From positions 1 to 64,000 of the forward strand of contig JAWZYV010012352.1 of NCBI GenBank assembly GCA_038373885.1: 64,000 nucleotides of DNA, read 5' to 3'. Shown in pieces: positions 11,688-23,833 of the stretch. Origin of the DNA: Cheiracanthium punctorium (Eukaryota > Arthropoda > Arachnida > Araneae > Cheiracanthiidae). Position 1 is the first letter of the stretch, and the number at the start of each line of letters is the position of its first letter. A program made the translations under genes and the position numbers. Under the pieces are notes generated by a model. That model made no database searches and had not been told where the DNA came from. It was given only the letters and a program-made list of their open reading frames with translations.

Positions 11688-12541
11688 ATGATGTTTATGA
11701 AAAACATATATAAACAGAAAGCTCCGACAGAAAACCTAGAAGCGGAAAATCTGAATGTGATTGATGCTGCTATGTTAATTGAAAGTTTTATCATTTCTAT
11801 GGAAAATATCAATAATGATAAGTCAAGTATGGATAGTTTGATTAACAGTGCCATAATATATGCAGAAAAATTAGAAGTGGATGCGCAAAGTTACTTTAAT
11901 CGTCATCACCATAAAAGAATATGACCTAAAAAACTAGATTCACACAGCAAACACAGCAAACACAGAAGCTGAATTCACTTTGAAAAGTTTTTACAGACGA
12001 GAATTTACTACGGTGTTAGATACGTTAATTAATTTAACAAAAAATAACTTGAAAAAAATTTTTTGAATGTATTTCTCCACGGTTTAAAATATTTGGACCT
12101 CTCATGAACCGAGAAACGTGCCGTGCAGAATACATCCAGGAAGCTATATCATTATTCCCACCAGGAAATAATGCCCATTACTCTTTAGAGGGCTTACAAG
12201 CTGAATTAGAAATCTTCGCAGACAGATGTCAAGGTATAGACTCTATACTTAAAATAATGCATAAAGCCGAAGAATTAAAAGGAATTCTACCTTTGGCTAA
12301 TCGATTCTGCCGTTTAGCCCTAACAGCACCAGTAACAGTTGCATCTAATGAAAGGTCATTCAGCAAATTAAAACGAATTAAAACTTACTTGAGGTCAACT
12401 ATGAAAGACAGTCGTTTAGATGACCTGTTGCTTCTCCACTCCGAAAAAGACCTTGTAGATAAAATTAACTTAGATGACACAGTAAGCAAGTGGGCAACGT
12501 TGAAACGTAGGAGAATTAACTTAAAATTGATTAATAAATAA
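11688..12541 (+). pseudogene. hAT transposase, middle and C-terminal dimerisation domain, frameshifted
   Basis: The first piece (11688-11924) has the helical pattern NVIDAAMLIESFIISMENIN typical of the segment before the dimerisation domain in ZMYM1/DUF4371-type hAT transposases. Between about 11925 and 12103 the frame is broken, but fragments such as EFTTVLDTLINLTKNN can be read across shifts. The second piece (12104-12541) is a clean hAT C-terminal dimerisation domain: APVTVASNERSFSKLKRIKT then YLRSTMKDSRLDDLLLLH. Its stop is at 12539-12541, 411 bp before the element's right end, as expected for the 3' end of the gene. Domestication cannot be excluded but is unlikely given the breaks. Confidence 0.85.
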
Positions 12542-12952
12542 TGTAAGTACATTTAGTAATATTGTTAAAGTAAACGTTTTTGTATCAAGTGTTAGTATAT
12601 TTAAAAGGTTAATATTTAATTTAATTAGTTAAAATATTACATGCAAATCAGATTTAAATAAAATGTAAATTTGAATTATGTAATCAAGTTGTAACTCTTT
12701 TTTTTTTTTTTTTTTTTTTTTTGTAATAATGGGGAAGGCTGATAGCTCAGCTGTACTGCAGTGCTTTAAAGCTGTTAACGTAAATCGCCGAGATCTTTCA
12801 GGGCGTGATGGCTTGTTGCTTCTCATAATTTGGAGCATTACTTGAAAAGGTTGTTAGTGAGTCAGAAACTGAATCGGCAAATCCATATTTTTTCAGTCGG
12901 CAAATTGCTGATCTTCACCCCCCCCCAAGATTTTCTTCTGGGATCGGGCCTG

Positions 12953-13205
12953 GCAACAAAAGGGATTTTTCTTCATCAGTACCTAATACGCACCATCCAG
13001 CAAACAGCAAAGCATAAAAACACAAAATATTTTTATTTTATTTTATTTATTTATTATATAAATATATTGAATTTTCATGCTTTCCTGTCCGTTGGATGGT
13101 ACACATTTAGGTACTAATGAAGAAAGCACTCTTTTGCTGCTTTCGAAACGCATATACCTTGTTTAAAGGTCCTGTGAGTAATAACAAAGTTTATTTATTG
13201 ATTTT
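12953..13205. repeat. Hairpin repeat that was the hAT target
   Basis: ATTTTTCTTCATCAGTACCT near 12965 is answered by an inverted copy (AGGTACTAATGAAGAAAGC) near 13110, giving about 60-bp arms around an AT-rich loop. The right side continues into CGAAACGC...GGTCCTGTGAGTAAT, which matches the inverted sequence left of the hAT at 2400-2448. The repeat was therefore split by the hAT insertion. Confidence 0.65.
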
Positions 13206-13253
13206 ATCCTAGCATTTTCGATAGTTTTTTCTTCAATACACTCAATCGACGTC

Positions 13254-13860
13254 TTAATAAAGCTGTAGACGTCGATTCTTTGCACCATGGAACCGCTTTA
13301 AAACAAGCTCCACTGGAATGCTGTTCATGAGTTTGTGTTCAAATACAAGAAGAAATAGATTAGCTTTCCTCTCGTGAAGCATGGATGAACGAAATAGAGT
13401 TTAGATTCTTGAAAGAGTGCTAAATGACGACTCGCAGCTTGCTGTAGATGCTCCTATTGACAAGGCAGAAGCAAGAAGGCAATAAATAGAAGGAAATGCA
13501 TCTCTGTAATTGAACATAAATGCTGTCATTTCATGCAATGTGGCTGAGAGTTTCCACTCTGATATTTTCTTTTGCAAGAAAGTTCGTGCCGTTGCTATTT
13601 CAGCAGTTGCGCCATCCAAATCGTAGCATAAATTTTCCAGACACCTGAGGTGCTGCATGTCGGACGAATTTCTGGTCATCATAGACGTGAGAGCTTTCAT
13701 ACTCTTCAACAATTCCATCTTCTCTGGGATGAAGCGTAAATTCCGATCTGCTATTGTTCAGTCAAAGGCATCATGGTGCATTCTTAGTAGTTCTTGTTTC
13801 AACATATCCTTGGATTCCTGGGAACACGGGCGTCCTCCTACAGACTCAGTCGTGATGAAA
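13254..13860 (-). pseudogene. hAT transposase C-terminus, second family
   Basis: Read on the minus strand, the frame contains ALSIGASTASCESSFSTLSRI, the hAT dimerisation signature, preceded by helices (LHEMTAFMFNYRDAFPSIYC). After SRI there is one in-frame TAA (near 13401), but the same frame continues with TLFRSSMLHERKANLFLL and ends at a stop at 13254-13256. Upstream, between 13719 and 13860, another in-frame stop lies after HHDAFD. It differs from the transposase at 12104-12541 and is a separate, dead hAT copy. No terminal repeats could be assigned. The element at 13888 begins just upstream of it. Confidence 0.8.
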
Positions 13861-13887
13861 TCTGTGAAATGGATTGAAGCCACACAT

Positions 13888-16800
13888 AGGTGCATTTCAC
13901 TAGCCCCCCCACCAACGAGTTTCAAAATTTTGACGATTGTACTGGTTTGTACTACGTTTGTACCGGATAGTACCGAAATATTTCCGTTTGTACCGGTTTT
14001 GTTAAAAAGTTATTAACGATTTTAATGTGGGGGGCTAGAGAAACGACAGCCCCCCCATGAAGCAATTTTCAAAATTTGACGATTGTACTGGTTTGTACTA
14101 CATTTGTACCGGCTAGTACCGAAATATTTCCGTTTGTACCGGTTTCGTTAAAAAGTTATTAACAATTGAAATGTGTGGGACTGCAGAAATGGCAGCCCCC
14201 CCCCCATGAAGGAATTTTCAAAAATTGACGATTGTACTAGCTTGTACTACATTTGTACCGCCTAGTACCGAGAGATTTTTGTTTGTACTCGTATAATTAG
14301 TGAAATATAACGGTTTTTTCACAAGAATTACTGTGCGAGCGTACGGTCATTGACCGTTCGCCTGTCAGTCCTCAGTACTCAGTCAGGGGGCCTGTCCTTT
14401 CGAGACGGTGTTGCTCTGACTGACTTCCTTCGCAGAGGGGTGTCACCAACGACAAGGTCGAATGTGAATTCGGGGGGATAGATTATCTATCGCTTTTCTA
14501 AAACAAGACAAGTTACAACAACCCTGTTCAGCCAAGGGGTAAACGGACATCGCTGACAGTGATTCACTCGCCAGAGAGTATTTATGATGTCGACGATTAG
14601 TTTGTGTTACAGTTTATACAACACTTTCTTTTAGACACTATAATTATTGTCAGAGAAGCTAGAACATTATTTGTTAATAAAGAATAACTTTCTTGTATAA
14701 ATCAATTTTCTGTTCACCGTGAGATTTTGTTTTAAGCATTATTAATCATTAAATACTTAAACTATTTAAAAAGAACGAAATTAAAAAAGTGTGGAAAGTT
14801 TTTAATAAATGTCTTTATTATTTTAAATACGTAAAATTTAAAACTAACCATAACATTTAGACAATGCTCGCAATACCGTAATAAATTTAAGATGTTTCAT
14901 TTGCATTAACAAAATAAGAGGGGGGAGCAGAGGGTCAGATATTACTTCTATTTGACCAAAAACTTAAGTTTTCCGTGATTCAAAATTTTAAAAGAAATTA
15001 AAAAATTCTCAGCGTCTCCCTAAAAATAATTAAATGATTAGAGACGTGTATATTGAAATGGGGGGGGGGGGAAGACAGAGAGAGTGAGAAAAATGGGTGA
15101 CTACACTACTGATAAATTCCCCCACCTCTAAAATGCACACACTATTACGTACTTAGAATTATAACTTCTACTGCAAGATTTTTAGAACCTTCTAAGCAAA
15201 ATTAAATTAGCCTATTGTATATTTATTTTTTTAAATATAAGCTTTTAACAATAATACATTATTTGGAAGCCGTTTAATAATACCGTATTATAATACTTTA
15301 AAGCTTCTGTTAATTTTACATCATAGTGAAACCTGCATATAACCTGCGTATTTAGAGATTTATGACTACAGATACATATTTTGCAGATTTTTGTTTTAAG
15401 GGTGTTTTGTATGTAAAGCTAACCTATTAATGATCTCATTACTTTATGTTTCAAGTGATACGACTTTTAACCAAAATTATAGAAAAGCAATTTTCATATC
15501 TTTATCAAATGGGGCAAGAATCCGCAAGTGCGATGGGGTAAGAATTCGAATGCAGATTTTAGCCCCTAATGCTTTGGGGTCGTGATGGTTTTGTTTGTTT
15601 GATTGTCATGTTCCGGGGCTTCCAATAACCATCAATTGAGCTAAGTTCTGGGCCTTATAATGATGATGTCCATCAGGACCGGAAAAATCTATTCCCCCAC
15701 ATGAGCGGTGCAATGTAAAATTTTCAGTTAGGAATGTATTTCCTTTTATTTTATTTTATTTATTTATTTCCACTGATTCGGTTTGTAATTGCAATATTTA
15801 CGTTCACATCAGTTCATTTTAGCACCATATCAGTTTTTTCTACGTCCTTTAAGTATCGGAAAACCTTTTAGTTATGTAACAGCCAACTGTCTTCCTCCTA
15901 TTTTGTAAGTTTCTCTAATTACACTTAAATGACAGTGATTTTTTCTTCTTTCTATCTGTTTTTGTTAAACTAAATTTACAATACATACTTTAGCGATTAT
16001 TATCATATTAAACCAAAATTTTCTATGCAGTTCATAAAATAATAATAATAATAATAATAATAAATTAAGGAAAATTTAATTATACTCTACCAGTATTGAA
16101 GGTGCTGATATCAGTCAAATTCAAACCTGACAAATAATAGTTTTGCAGCAAAGACAACTTTTCAAGTGGGTTTCATTCTGAGTTTTATGTCAAGTCCACC
16201 ACTGCGGATCTTTACTCCGTAAGATGGGGCAAATATCCGAAAATACCAAAATCTGTAAAAGTCACTTCCAGTTTTTTGCATTAAAATTTAGATAAAAATG
16301 ATCATTTAAGGCGACAGGTAAAGGTTTAAGCTACATTCTAGTAGAAATTTAGGTTCATGACTTATTCCAAGTTTTCAGAAAATTCAAAATCGTGGACCAT
16401 TGTCCCCCAACTACTTTATCTGTTCATTTTTTTTTTTTTGTGCGGACGCTTCTATTTCCCAATTAAGTATTTTCAGTTAAACTTTCTGAAAGTGGAGAGG
16501 GGCAAAAGAAGAAATATGTGGCTGCTTCTTTTACAGATATGGGGAACTTTTGAAAAGTTGCGGCCCAAAATTTAGGATGTTAGCGAAGTTGCGGGCCTTA
16601 TAATTGGGATTTATATGGGGTTTTGTATGGTTTATATGGGTTTTATGCAGGGTTTTGATATGTTCCACTGGCCGAATTAAAAGCCATGGGTTCGACCGCG
16701 GATCGGCGATTGTCCATATGTGTTTTAATACAACATAAATACTGGCAAATTTGTGAACAAAATTACGAAAATATTATTATTATTGTTCTTAGTATTATAT

Positions 16801-18141
16801 TTCGCATACTATTTTCAATTCATAAAAACAGTTCTAATTTTGCTTCGCATTTAATAGTTTAGTACTTAATAATAAGACTACTCTACTTACAAATCGTAAT
16901 CAGTTTTAGATGAAAATTCTTCAATGATAGGTTTTTAAATGAGAAAATTATCATTGATATCAACATTTGGCTGAAATATTAGGTGAGTATTCGCAGAAGT
17001 ATATTTTTGTTTCTGTTTTCTTTTCTAATAAGCTATAATGTGCAGTACATTATAAATTTCCTGTAAAATGCTTTACGTTGCATAACGTTTTTATGTTATA
17101 AATCGAAAAGTGCGAAAAATGTTGCTCCATCCTTGTTTAACAAAATTAGACTTTTCCACATTTTGTCAATTCTGTACTTCCAGAATTGTGCATGTCTCCA
17201 TCAAAGTGATCGTTACCCTTTTCTTTAGATTGCGCAGTAGATGACGTAGCACCGTTTCTTCAGCAGAAAATAAAATAGACATTTCTACGTAAATTAAAAA
17301 AATTAAACTCCTGTGTTCATTGTTAAAATATTATCTTTTATTATAATCATATGCGATTCATTTTATTATATTTTAAATGCATAAGGCTATAAATTTTATC
17401 ATTTCACATCAACCCTCCATCCTCTTCCGCCGGATATATCGCGCATTTTCCTTGTCTCCTGATAAGCGCGATATAACGAGGGGATACTACGATTTTAGCT
17501 AGCTTTTCTAAAAAAGTTTCGCCAACGCAGGAATGCACCTTTTCCTGGTAACCCGGCAATTTTTCCAAGTGTTCGACCCCCGGATTTTCTTCCCCTTAGA
17601 CCTCACACCCTTCAGACCAGTGGTCGAATATCCGGAAGACGGGGAAAAATTCTGAAACCCAATGTTTTGGATAGCGGTCGATGAACTCTTGCGTTCTCAC
17701 AAAATTGCTTGTGGAAAAACCGTTATATCTCTCTTATTATAAGAGTACAAACAAAAACCTCTCGGTACTAGGCGGTACAAATGTAGTACAAGCTAGTACG
17801 ATCGTCAAATTTTGAAAATTCCTTCATGGGGGGCTGCCATTTCTGCAGCCCCACACATTTCAATTGTTAATAACTTTTTAACGAAACCGGTACAAACGGA
17901 AATATTTCGGTACTAGCCGGTACAAACATAGTACAAACCAGTACAATCGTCAAATTTTGAAAATTGCTTCATGGGGGGGCTGTCGTTTCTCTAGCCCCCC
18001 ACACTAAAATCGTTAATAACTTTTTAACAAAACCGGTACAAACAGAAATATTTCGGTACTAGCCGGTACAAACGTAGTACAAACCAGTACAATCGTCAAA
18101 ATTTTGAAACTCGTTGGTGGGGGGGCCAGTGAAATGCACCT
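13888..18141. mobile_element. Foldback-like element with triplicated ~147-bp units in both arms
   Basis: It starts AGGTGCATTTCACTAGCC at 13888 and ends with GGCCAGTGAAATGCACCT at 18141. The left arm (13888-14341) and right arm (17691-18141) are inverted copies. Each arm holds three head-to-tail units of about 147 bp, marked by TTTGACGATTGTACT at roughly 13930, 14076 and 14225 on the left and the complements near 17803, 17949 and 18092 on the right. Units contain G/C-runs and TTTGTACCGG motifs. No convincing target duplication is visible, and the 3.3-kb interior has no gene I recognise. Confidence 0.7.
14342..17690. other. Interior of foldback-like element, no gene
   Basis: AT-rich sequence with stops throughout. 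It has a G-run at 15061-15070 and an ATAATA microsatellite at about 16036-16062. The open frame 16357-16575 has no recognisable domain. Confidence 0.45.
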
Positions 18142-18164
18142 TCCTAAGGCTTCGATCTCTTTAC

Positions 18165-18790
18165 TTTTGGGGACTTATTTTTGGCGCCAAATTTGGCGAC
18201 ATTTCACCAAAAGTCGCCAAGCTTGGCGACATTTTGGTTATTTGGCGCGATTTTCCCAATGGGGCCTGAAATTGGTTTTTCCGCATTAAAAACGCATAAT
18301 AACCTAACATTTCTCTTCTATGACGTAATCAACATTCCCACTTTATGCGGAATCCTCGAGAAATAGACTTTTCTCGAAGATTCTTGTAGCTTCTGCGTCG
18401 AGTATAAATGTAAGCGTGTTTCTGAAGCCCCAGTTCAGTGCTGATCAAGCTTCGAGAGAGTGAGTACGCTTGCTTTGCTCTGTGATAGAAGCGGTGTTTC
18501 GCGCTGTTTATGAAGCTTTGAATTGAAGTGCTGTGTGTAAATCCTTGATTGCTGAGTCGTGAGAGACTGTTAGTGTTATCTCTCGTATATTTTCACTGAA
18601 TTTTTGCCAGTGAAAGTGTTTTATTTTGTGTGAGAAATACAGCATTTGTGAGAGCTTCTGATCTAAGCGGACTGTTAAAAGCACATTACTATTTAATTGT
18701 GCTTGTGAATTTTCTACAGCTGATTGTTCAACGAAGTTCTAGAAGCAATAAAGTTGTGTTCCATCTTGACCAGTGGACTTTTTACTAGAA
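18165..18790 (+). promoter_or_regulatory. Repeat with heat-shock-like promoter, possibly a solo LTR
   Basis: TTCTCGAAGATTC at 18371-18383 is a three-unit heat shock element (TTCnnGAAnnTTC). TATAAA follows at 18403-18408 in GAGTATAAATG, and AATAAA lies at 18747-18752. TATA, about 340 bp of transcribed-looking sequence and then a polyadenylation signal is what an LTR looks like, but no TG...CA borders, PBS or second LTR could be fixed. No open frame follows, so a host heat-shock gene is unlikely. An inverted, diverged copy of the first ~270 bp lies at 52640-52925 and keeps the TATA box. HSF binding is inference from the motif. Confidence 0.5.
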
Positions 18791-19460
18791 CTTTCTACAC
18801 CAACTGGACTTTAGAACGACGTACCCCGGAAACAAGCAGAGTACTTCTGCAACATATATAACAATTTTACAGGTGCTCTCATAAGAAATACATAAAATTG
18901 GCATAATTGTGACCATTGACCAGATTCTAAAAAAATTTCTCAGGTAGAAAGCTGCGCTATTCCTGAGTATCATAAGCTAAAGTTCATGCATATACCATAC
19001 ATATTTCTTTTACAGGAATTGTCAAAATAATTTAAATGCAATACCCTCTATCGGTATTTCTTTAACTTCGGTACCGATTCTAAAACTTTTTTCACTGATA
19101 TAAAGCTACATTAGTCCGGAGTATTATGGCTACCTTTCATGGATATATCACAAATAGGTCTTTTACAGCGATACTCATTCGATTTACATTACGATCTCTG
19201 GAACTAATGAACCGATTGTAAAAATATTTTACTTCCTTGTACGGAGTATAAGGAAGTAATGTGATCCCGAATAATTTCGGGGGCAAAATTTCGACGAAAA
19301 AACCGATTTTGACTATCGCTATATTTAATTTTAAGAATTTTTTCGATGCATCTCATCGTAAGCTAGCATGCAGGATAATATAATTATGACCAACGGTGAG
19401 TCTACTTTGACGAGTTTTTCTATGCCTTCGACGAGTTTTTCTATGCCTAGGGTACGCACG
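18791..19460 (+). repeat. Tandem array, left segment
   Basis: Units of roughly 150 bp contain ATTCCTGAGTATCATA, TTTTACAGG and GATTCTAAAA phrases that recur, in the same orientation, at 52300-54540. The segment ends with a hairpin-like TACTTCCTT...AAGGAAGTA (19230-19260), also present at 50151-50180. The array continues after each of the two CCCTAC elements, showing that they inserted into it. Confidence 0.8.
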
Positions 19461-20037
19461 TATCCCTACTAGCAATTTTGCTCGGGCCTTCACCGGCCAC
19501 GTAGCCTTGAGCCGATGAGAAGAAATCGGGCCATCCACTGTGAAAGTGCTCGGATACACGCAGTTCATGTCCCCTCGGACGTGGAAGCGTCCGAAAGTCT
19601 AACCGATGAGTTTTCATCGGGTTGAACACGGATTTAAGGAACTGGCCCGTTCACTTTATGCGGGAGGTTGGCCAATCACCAGGGTGAGTATCACTTTTCG
19701 ATAAGTTCTTATGTGATGTTGACATGCATTTAACCCTTTCCGTCCCTACGATGCAATCCGAAAGATAACATTCACAAGTGTTTTACAGATTTCTTTTATA
19801 TTTGAAATTTATTTGTAATCGCATTTTTCTTATATGGTAATGCAGTGCAGAAGCAATACAGTATAGAAGAAATACACTTTTACTACGCGACGCATATGCA
19901 TGCATGTAGGTACGTCGTATACTCCATCTATTTACATATATAGTCGTACTATATACGTAACTATACTATACGTTAACGTACTACAGTCGTATACTCCATC
20001 TACGTATGAAATTATATACGTATGTTACATGTTCGAT

Positions 20038-20401
20038 AGTCCCGCAGTGGTCTGGGCGCTAAACTCCGTTCCCATAAGAACACGGTAAGTGAAGCAGCAT
20101 CCGGCTTGGCTAGTGCTTGGGAGGGTCATCCCCCTCTCGGCTCGTCCGCTGTGGAACCGTGTACGCTCATGGGAGCTGGTGCACGTAAAATCCGTCGTGG
20201 CTCCAATGTGCTCCAAGTTATTAAACGATACCTCTGGGGGTGCCGATTTCAGGTGGTGGTTGGTCCCTGATCTGGAATCGGTTCAAAATTAGGGACCAAT
20301 AAGTAGAAGTCCAACCCCCTCGGGGAAGTCCAAACCCCTCGGGGGCACTGGCACCCCTCTTTCCATGGATAGCGTCGTCTATCATGGACACGACAACAAC
20401 A
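20038..20401 (+). mobile_element. SINE with (CAA)n tail, 11-bp target duplication
   Basis: ACATGTTCGAT flanks it at 20027-20037 and 20402-20412. The head reads AGTCCCGCAGTGGTCTGGGC and the tail ends GACAACAACAAC. It is also present, inverted, in the right copy at 48794-49144 with the same flanks, so insertion preceded duplication of the element. Confidence 0.75.
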
Positions 20402-20426
20402 ACATGTTCGATTTGTTTTAACTAGT

Positions 20427-20646
20427 TCGATCGCATAGCGCTCTGAACTGGAAGACGGAAGGTATCTGGTTCAAAACCAGATCGCGTCCGCCGACCTAAC
20501 CGTTCGGAGTTTTCCGTGGTTTCTACCGAAATTTAGCGTAAATACGGGTTAGGACACCTTAGAAAGACCCCCCCCCCCACGGAGGGCACCCCATCCACAG
20601 GCCTAGATCCTTCGTGTAGATAATTGGCCTTAATCCCAGAACTCGC
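20427..20646 (+). mobile_element. tRNA-like SINE, 10-bp target duplication
   Basis: TTTAACTAGT occurs at 20417-20426 and 20647-20656. The head contains a B-box-like GGTTCAAAACC and the body has CCTAACCGTTCGGAGTTTTC and ACGGGTTAGGAC, both shared with the SINE at 42684-42957. The inverted partner is 48554-48768. Confidence 0.7.
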
Positions 20647-22218
20647 TTTAACTAGTATTTTGGTAATGTCTGTACGTACGCATGTTGCATTTTCGATCTC
20701 GTTTGATTAAATTTGAGGGACGTCTGCTCGTATGCATGTATTGATGTACGTATGTTCTTTTGTAATTCGATTAACTCAAAGAGGAATAGCCGAAGAAATT
20801 TCAAATTTAGGATTGCCTTAAAACATAGTTGTACGTGTCCCTTTTTAATTCAAATTGGCTGAGTAGTTTATTTACAGAGTTATATGAAAGACTTTTGATG
20901 CATTAAAGTCGATGGACATGCCTTTCACATTAAAAATCCCTGAACTATCTCTGTTTAGGTCATGCCCAAAATATTGCCAACTGTCCACAAGCTTGGTAAA
21001 TTTATGGGCAATATTACAAATTTTGGCACTAAAAATAAGCACGTATCTCGAATAAAAATAAAAACTATTAGAATATTGAAATTTTGTATTTAAGACTGTC
21101 GTAATATTTGGTTCTGCACTTTTATTTTTGATTACAATCCACAGGATACACGCTTAAACCCAAAGAGCGAAAAAAACGATACATTGCGGAGCGATCCGTT
21201 TCCATGGAAACCTACCGATGTTTCCGCGAAAGTGCTCTTTGAGTGGTCTTTTTTCAGAGAATTCCCGTCCTCGCTTCCTCTTTTTTCTCAGAACTCCCCT
21301 CCTCGCTTATTGTTATATTTCGCTCCGCTCTTGTGATCGAAAAACGCCCCTAAAGGAGAAGCGCACTTTTAAAAACTGGCCCAAAAGTCGCTCCGACTGA
21401 TCGAATTTTGCTCGTTCGGTTTAAGCGTGTAGGGTCATGCTTAAAATCTCGCCGTTTGTCGCCAAGCTGACGAAGAAAAGAAAAATGCCAATTTTTCAGC
21501 CTGGAATAAGTTTTCAATGCTGAAATCTCATCCTGGTGATATGTCTTACGCTTAACGAGATACTGAAGTATCGCATTTCAGTTTCCAATATATTTAAATA
21601 GCGTGCATCAAGAATGCGTAAAGTTTAACAGCCATACAAGAAAATTGTGTAGTTCACATCAGGACTTTTTTTTTGTGATAGGAAATCGACTTTCCGAACT
21701 TTGTTGAATTAGCTTACAATTTAAAAAAGATTATTGACCACTGGAACCTATGGAACTAGCTTACAGCTTTGTAAAATAGGTGTTTTTTAAAAAGCATAGA
21801 CCATAAGACATAAGATCGCTATAATAATTTTTAAAATAAAGTAAATTCCAAAAATTTTTATTGAAATTATTCTACACAAAACATATCATACACATAATTA
21901 ACAAAAGAAGTATTTTCTTTGAGTTTTGCAGCAGCATCTTCAAACATCTTATTTTATGAGCAGCTTCTAGGAGAAAAAAAGAAAATTTTTAGAACTTAAT
22001 TTACACAATAATAGGAAATGCAGAGTAAGTCTGCTTCACATGCTTTTTTACATAATTTATATATCAGGGATTTCCAACCTTTATATTACTTCAATTCCCT
22101 AGAAAACATTTTTTTCTGAATAGACCCCTACGTTTTCCCCAACACATCGGTATCTCGAAAAATTTTCCCAATGCACTCAAAAAGACAGCAAAACATTAGG
22201 TGAAAGAAATTTTTCATG

Positions 22219-22622
22219 TGTCCGGCAGTAGAACAGTTGGTTAAGCTCGGTTCCCATTGGAACTCCGAAAGGGAAGCAGCACCTGCTTAGCCAGTGCCTA
22301 GAAGGGTAAACTCCTTTCTCGACTGAGGCTGATGTAAACTGTTTACGCTGTAGGGAATTAATGCACGAAAAATGTGTTATGACTTCAATGTTTTCCATGT
22401 TCAATCCATATCTCTCTTTGGGGTACCAATCCAGCTCTTAGGTCATCCAGCTGTCATCTGAAATTGGTTGAAAATTTAGGAGGGAGACCCGGGATAAGTC
22501 GGTATTCCCCTCACTGGGGATCAGCAAAGAAGAAGCTGCCCAATTAAGGCCATTTTCGTTTTATATAAAGGATCTGATCCCGCTCTGCAGTTGGCCAGAT
22601 GGTTTCGAAGCAACAATAACAA
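22219..22622 (+). mobile_element. SINE related to the 20038 copy, older
   Basis: TTTTCATG flanks it at 22211-22218 and 22623-22630. The head shares GGTTCCCAT...GAAGCAGCA with the 20038 SINE, and the tail is GCAACAATAACAA. The inverted partner in the right copy is 27250-27660, flanked by CATGAAAA. Confidence 0.65.
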
Positions 22623-23833
22623 TTTTCATGCTCTGCGTTTGCAGGATTTACCATGATTCAGACTGCGGGATGCAGAAAATGACCCCAAAGACGGATTTTT
22701 ACATATCCCTTCTTTTTCCAACTTTTGAACCCTCTGAAGTCTTATTTCATGTCAGTTTGTTTGTTTGTGTTGTGATGGCAACGCTAAGGGTGGACGATCA
22801 TCCTAGGATGAGGGGTTATCTTAAAATGTAATTTTTAAAAATATAATTCCCAAATTTTATACATCACCTCATTAGTGTATGGGAATGCTTTTGTACGAGG
22901 GTCATATAAAAATGTAGAAAGTGTAACTTTTTGAAAATTAACGAGAGGAATTTTTTTAACGGAGTCTTACTTCCGACCTCATTTTGAACACTTATCTCAA
23001 TTTACGCTGTCCACTTATCTCTAATAGATAAAGAATTAAAGCCCGTTACCACCTTTTTGGGACACCCTGTATCAGTCTGGTTTATAGTATCCACAGGTTC
23101 TGAAATCATCATTAAGCAGTGTTCTGCTTAAAAAGAAAAAAAAAAAAAAAAAAAAAAAAAAAACGTGGTCTGCTTTAAAAAAGAAAATCACTGTATTTAC
23201 GTATACTATTTCTAAGCTAATCTAAATTCATCAACGCGGGTTTCGAAGTTTATAAAGCGAAACAAAACAGTCGTTTGAATATCAAATCAATGCTGTACAG
23301 CTTCTCATTTCCATAACCCTAAGAATCTGCGCTTTATGCCTTTAGAAACTATCTTGGCGAGTAATCTCATCGTTTGGATGTTTTTTCTTTTTTTTTATGA
23401 TCAACGGATGCAAATAATCGGTACTTATTTTAGCGTCGATAATTCACGCCAACAAGTTTTTTCCCGAAAGGATTGCAATGCACTACATTGTAACAATGAA
23501 TCTGACGTATTCCACACGCACACGAAATCGCTCTTTTTGGCTGACTGACTTTAAAATACATAAGTCCAAATAAGCTTTTTTTGGTCGGAAGTATGATTTT
23601 TTTTATTAGATTCAATGAAGAATTTACCCGTATATTTTAAAACTAAAACGCGATTAACTGTATGAACTAGTGTAATTACACACTGTACGCCGTGCAAAGA
23701 TAGGAAATAGATACTAATAAAAAATATTGTTATTTCATTAGTGTTATGCAACAGTATCAAGAGAGAAAAAAATAATTACAGAGATGTGAACTTATACTTT
23801 ACTTATTATATTAGACTAATACTATATTAAAAA

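Larger units (their letters stand above)
2457..12952 (+). mobile_element. hAT-superfamily DNA transposon, 10.5 kb, decayed and nested
   Basis: Terminal inverted repeats are CAGGGCCGATCCCA at 2457 and its near-complement ending TGGGATCGGGCCTG at 12952 (13 of 14 match). A perfect 8-bp duplication GCAACAAA lies at 2449-2456 and 12953-12960. An 8-bp duplication and CAG...CTG ends are typical of hAT elements. The interior carries a zinc-finger exon (7918-8160) and hAT transposase pieces with the dimerisation domain (11688-12541), all on the plus strand. The length is inflated by a foldback-like insertion (2802-7446) and small MITEs. Frameshifts and stops in the transposase show the copy is dead. 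Confidence 0.85.

Noticed and set aside
18165..18790. Host hsp70-type gene promoter
   Set aside because: No open frame follows, array repeats resume at once, and an inverted partial copy exists elsewhere, so it is a repeat.
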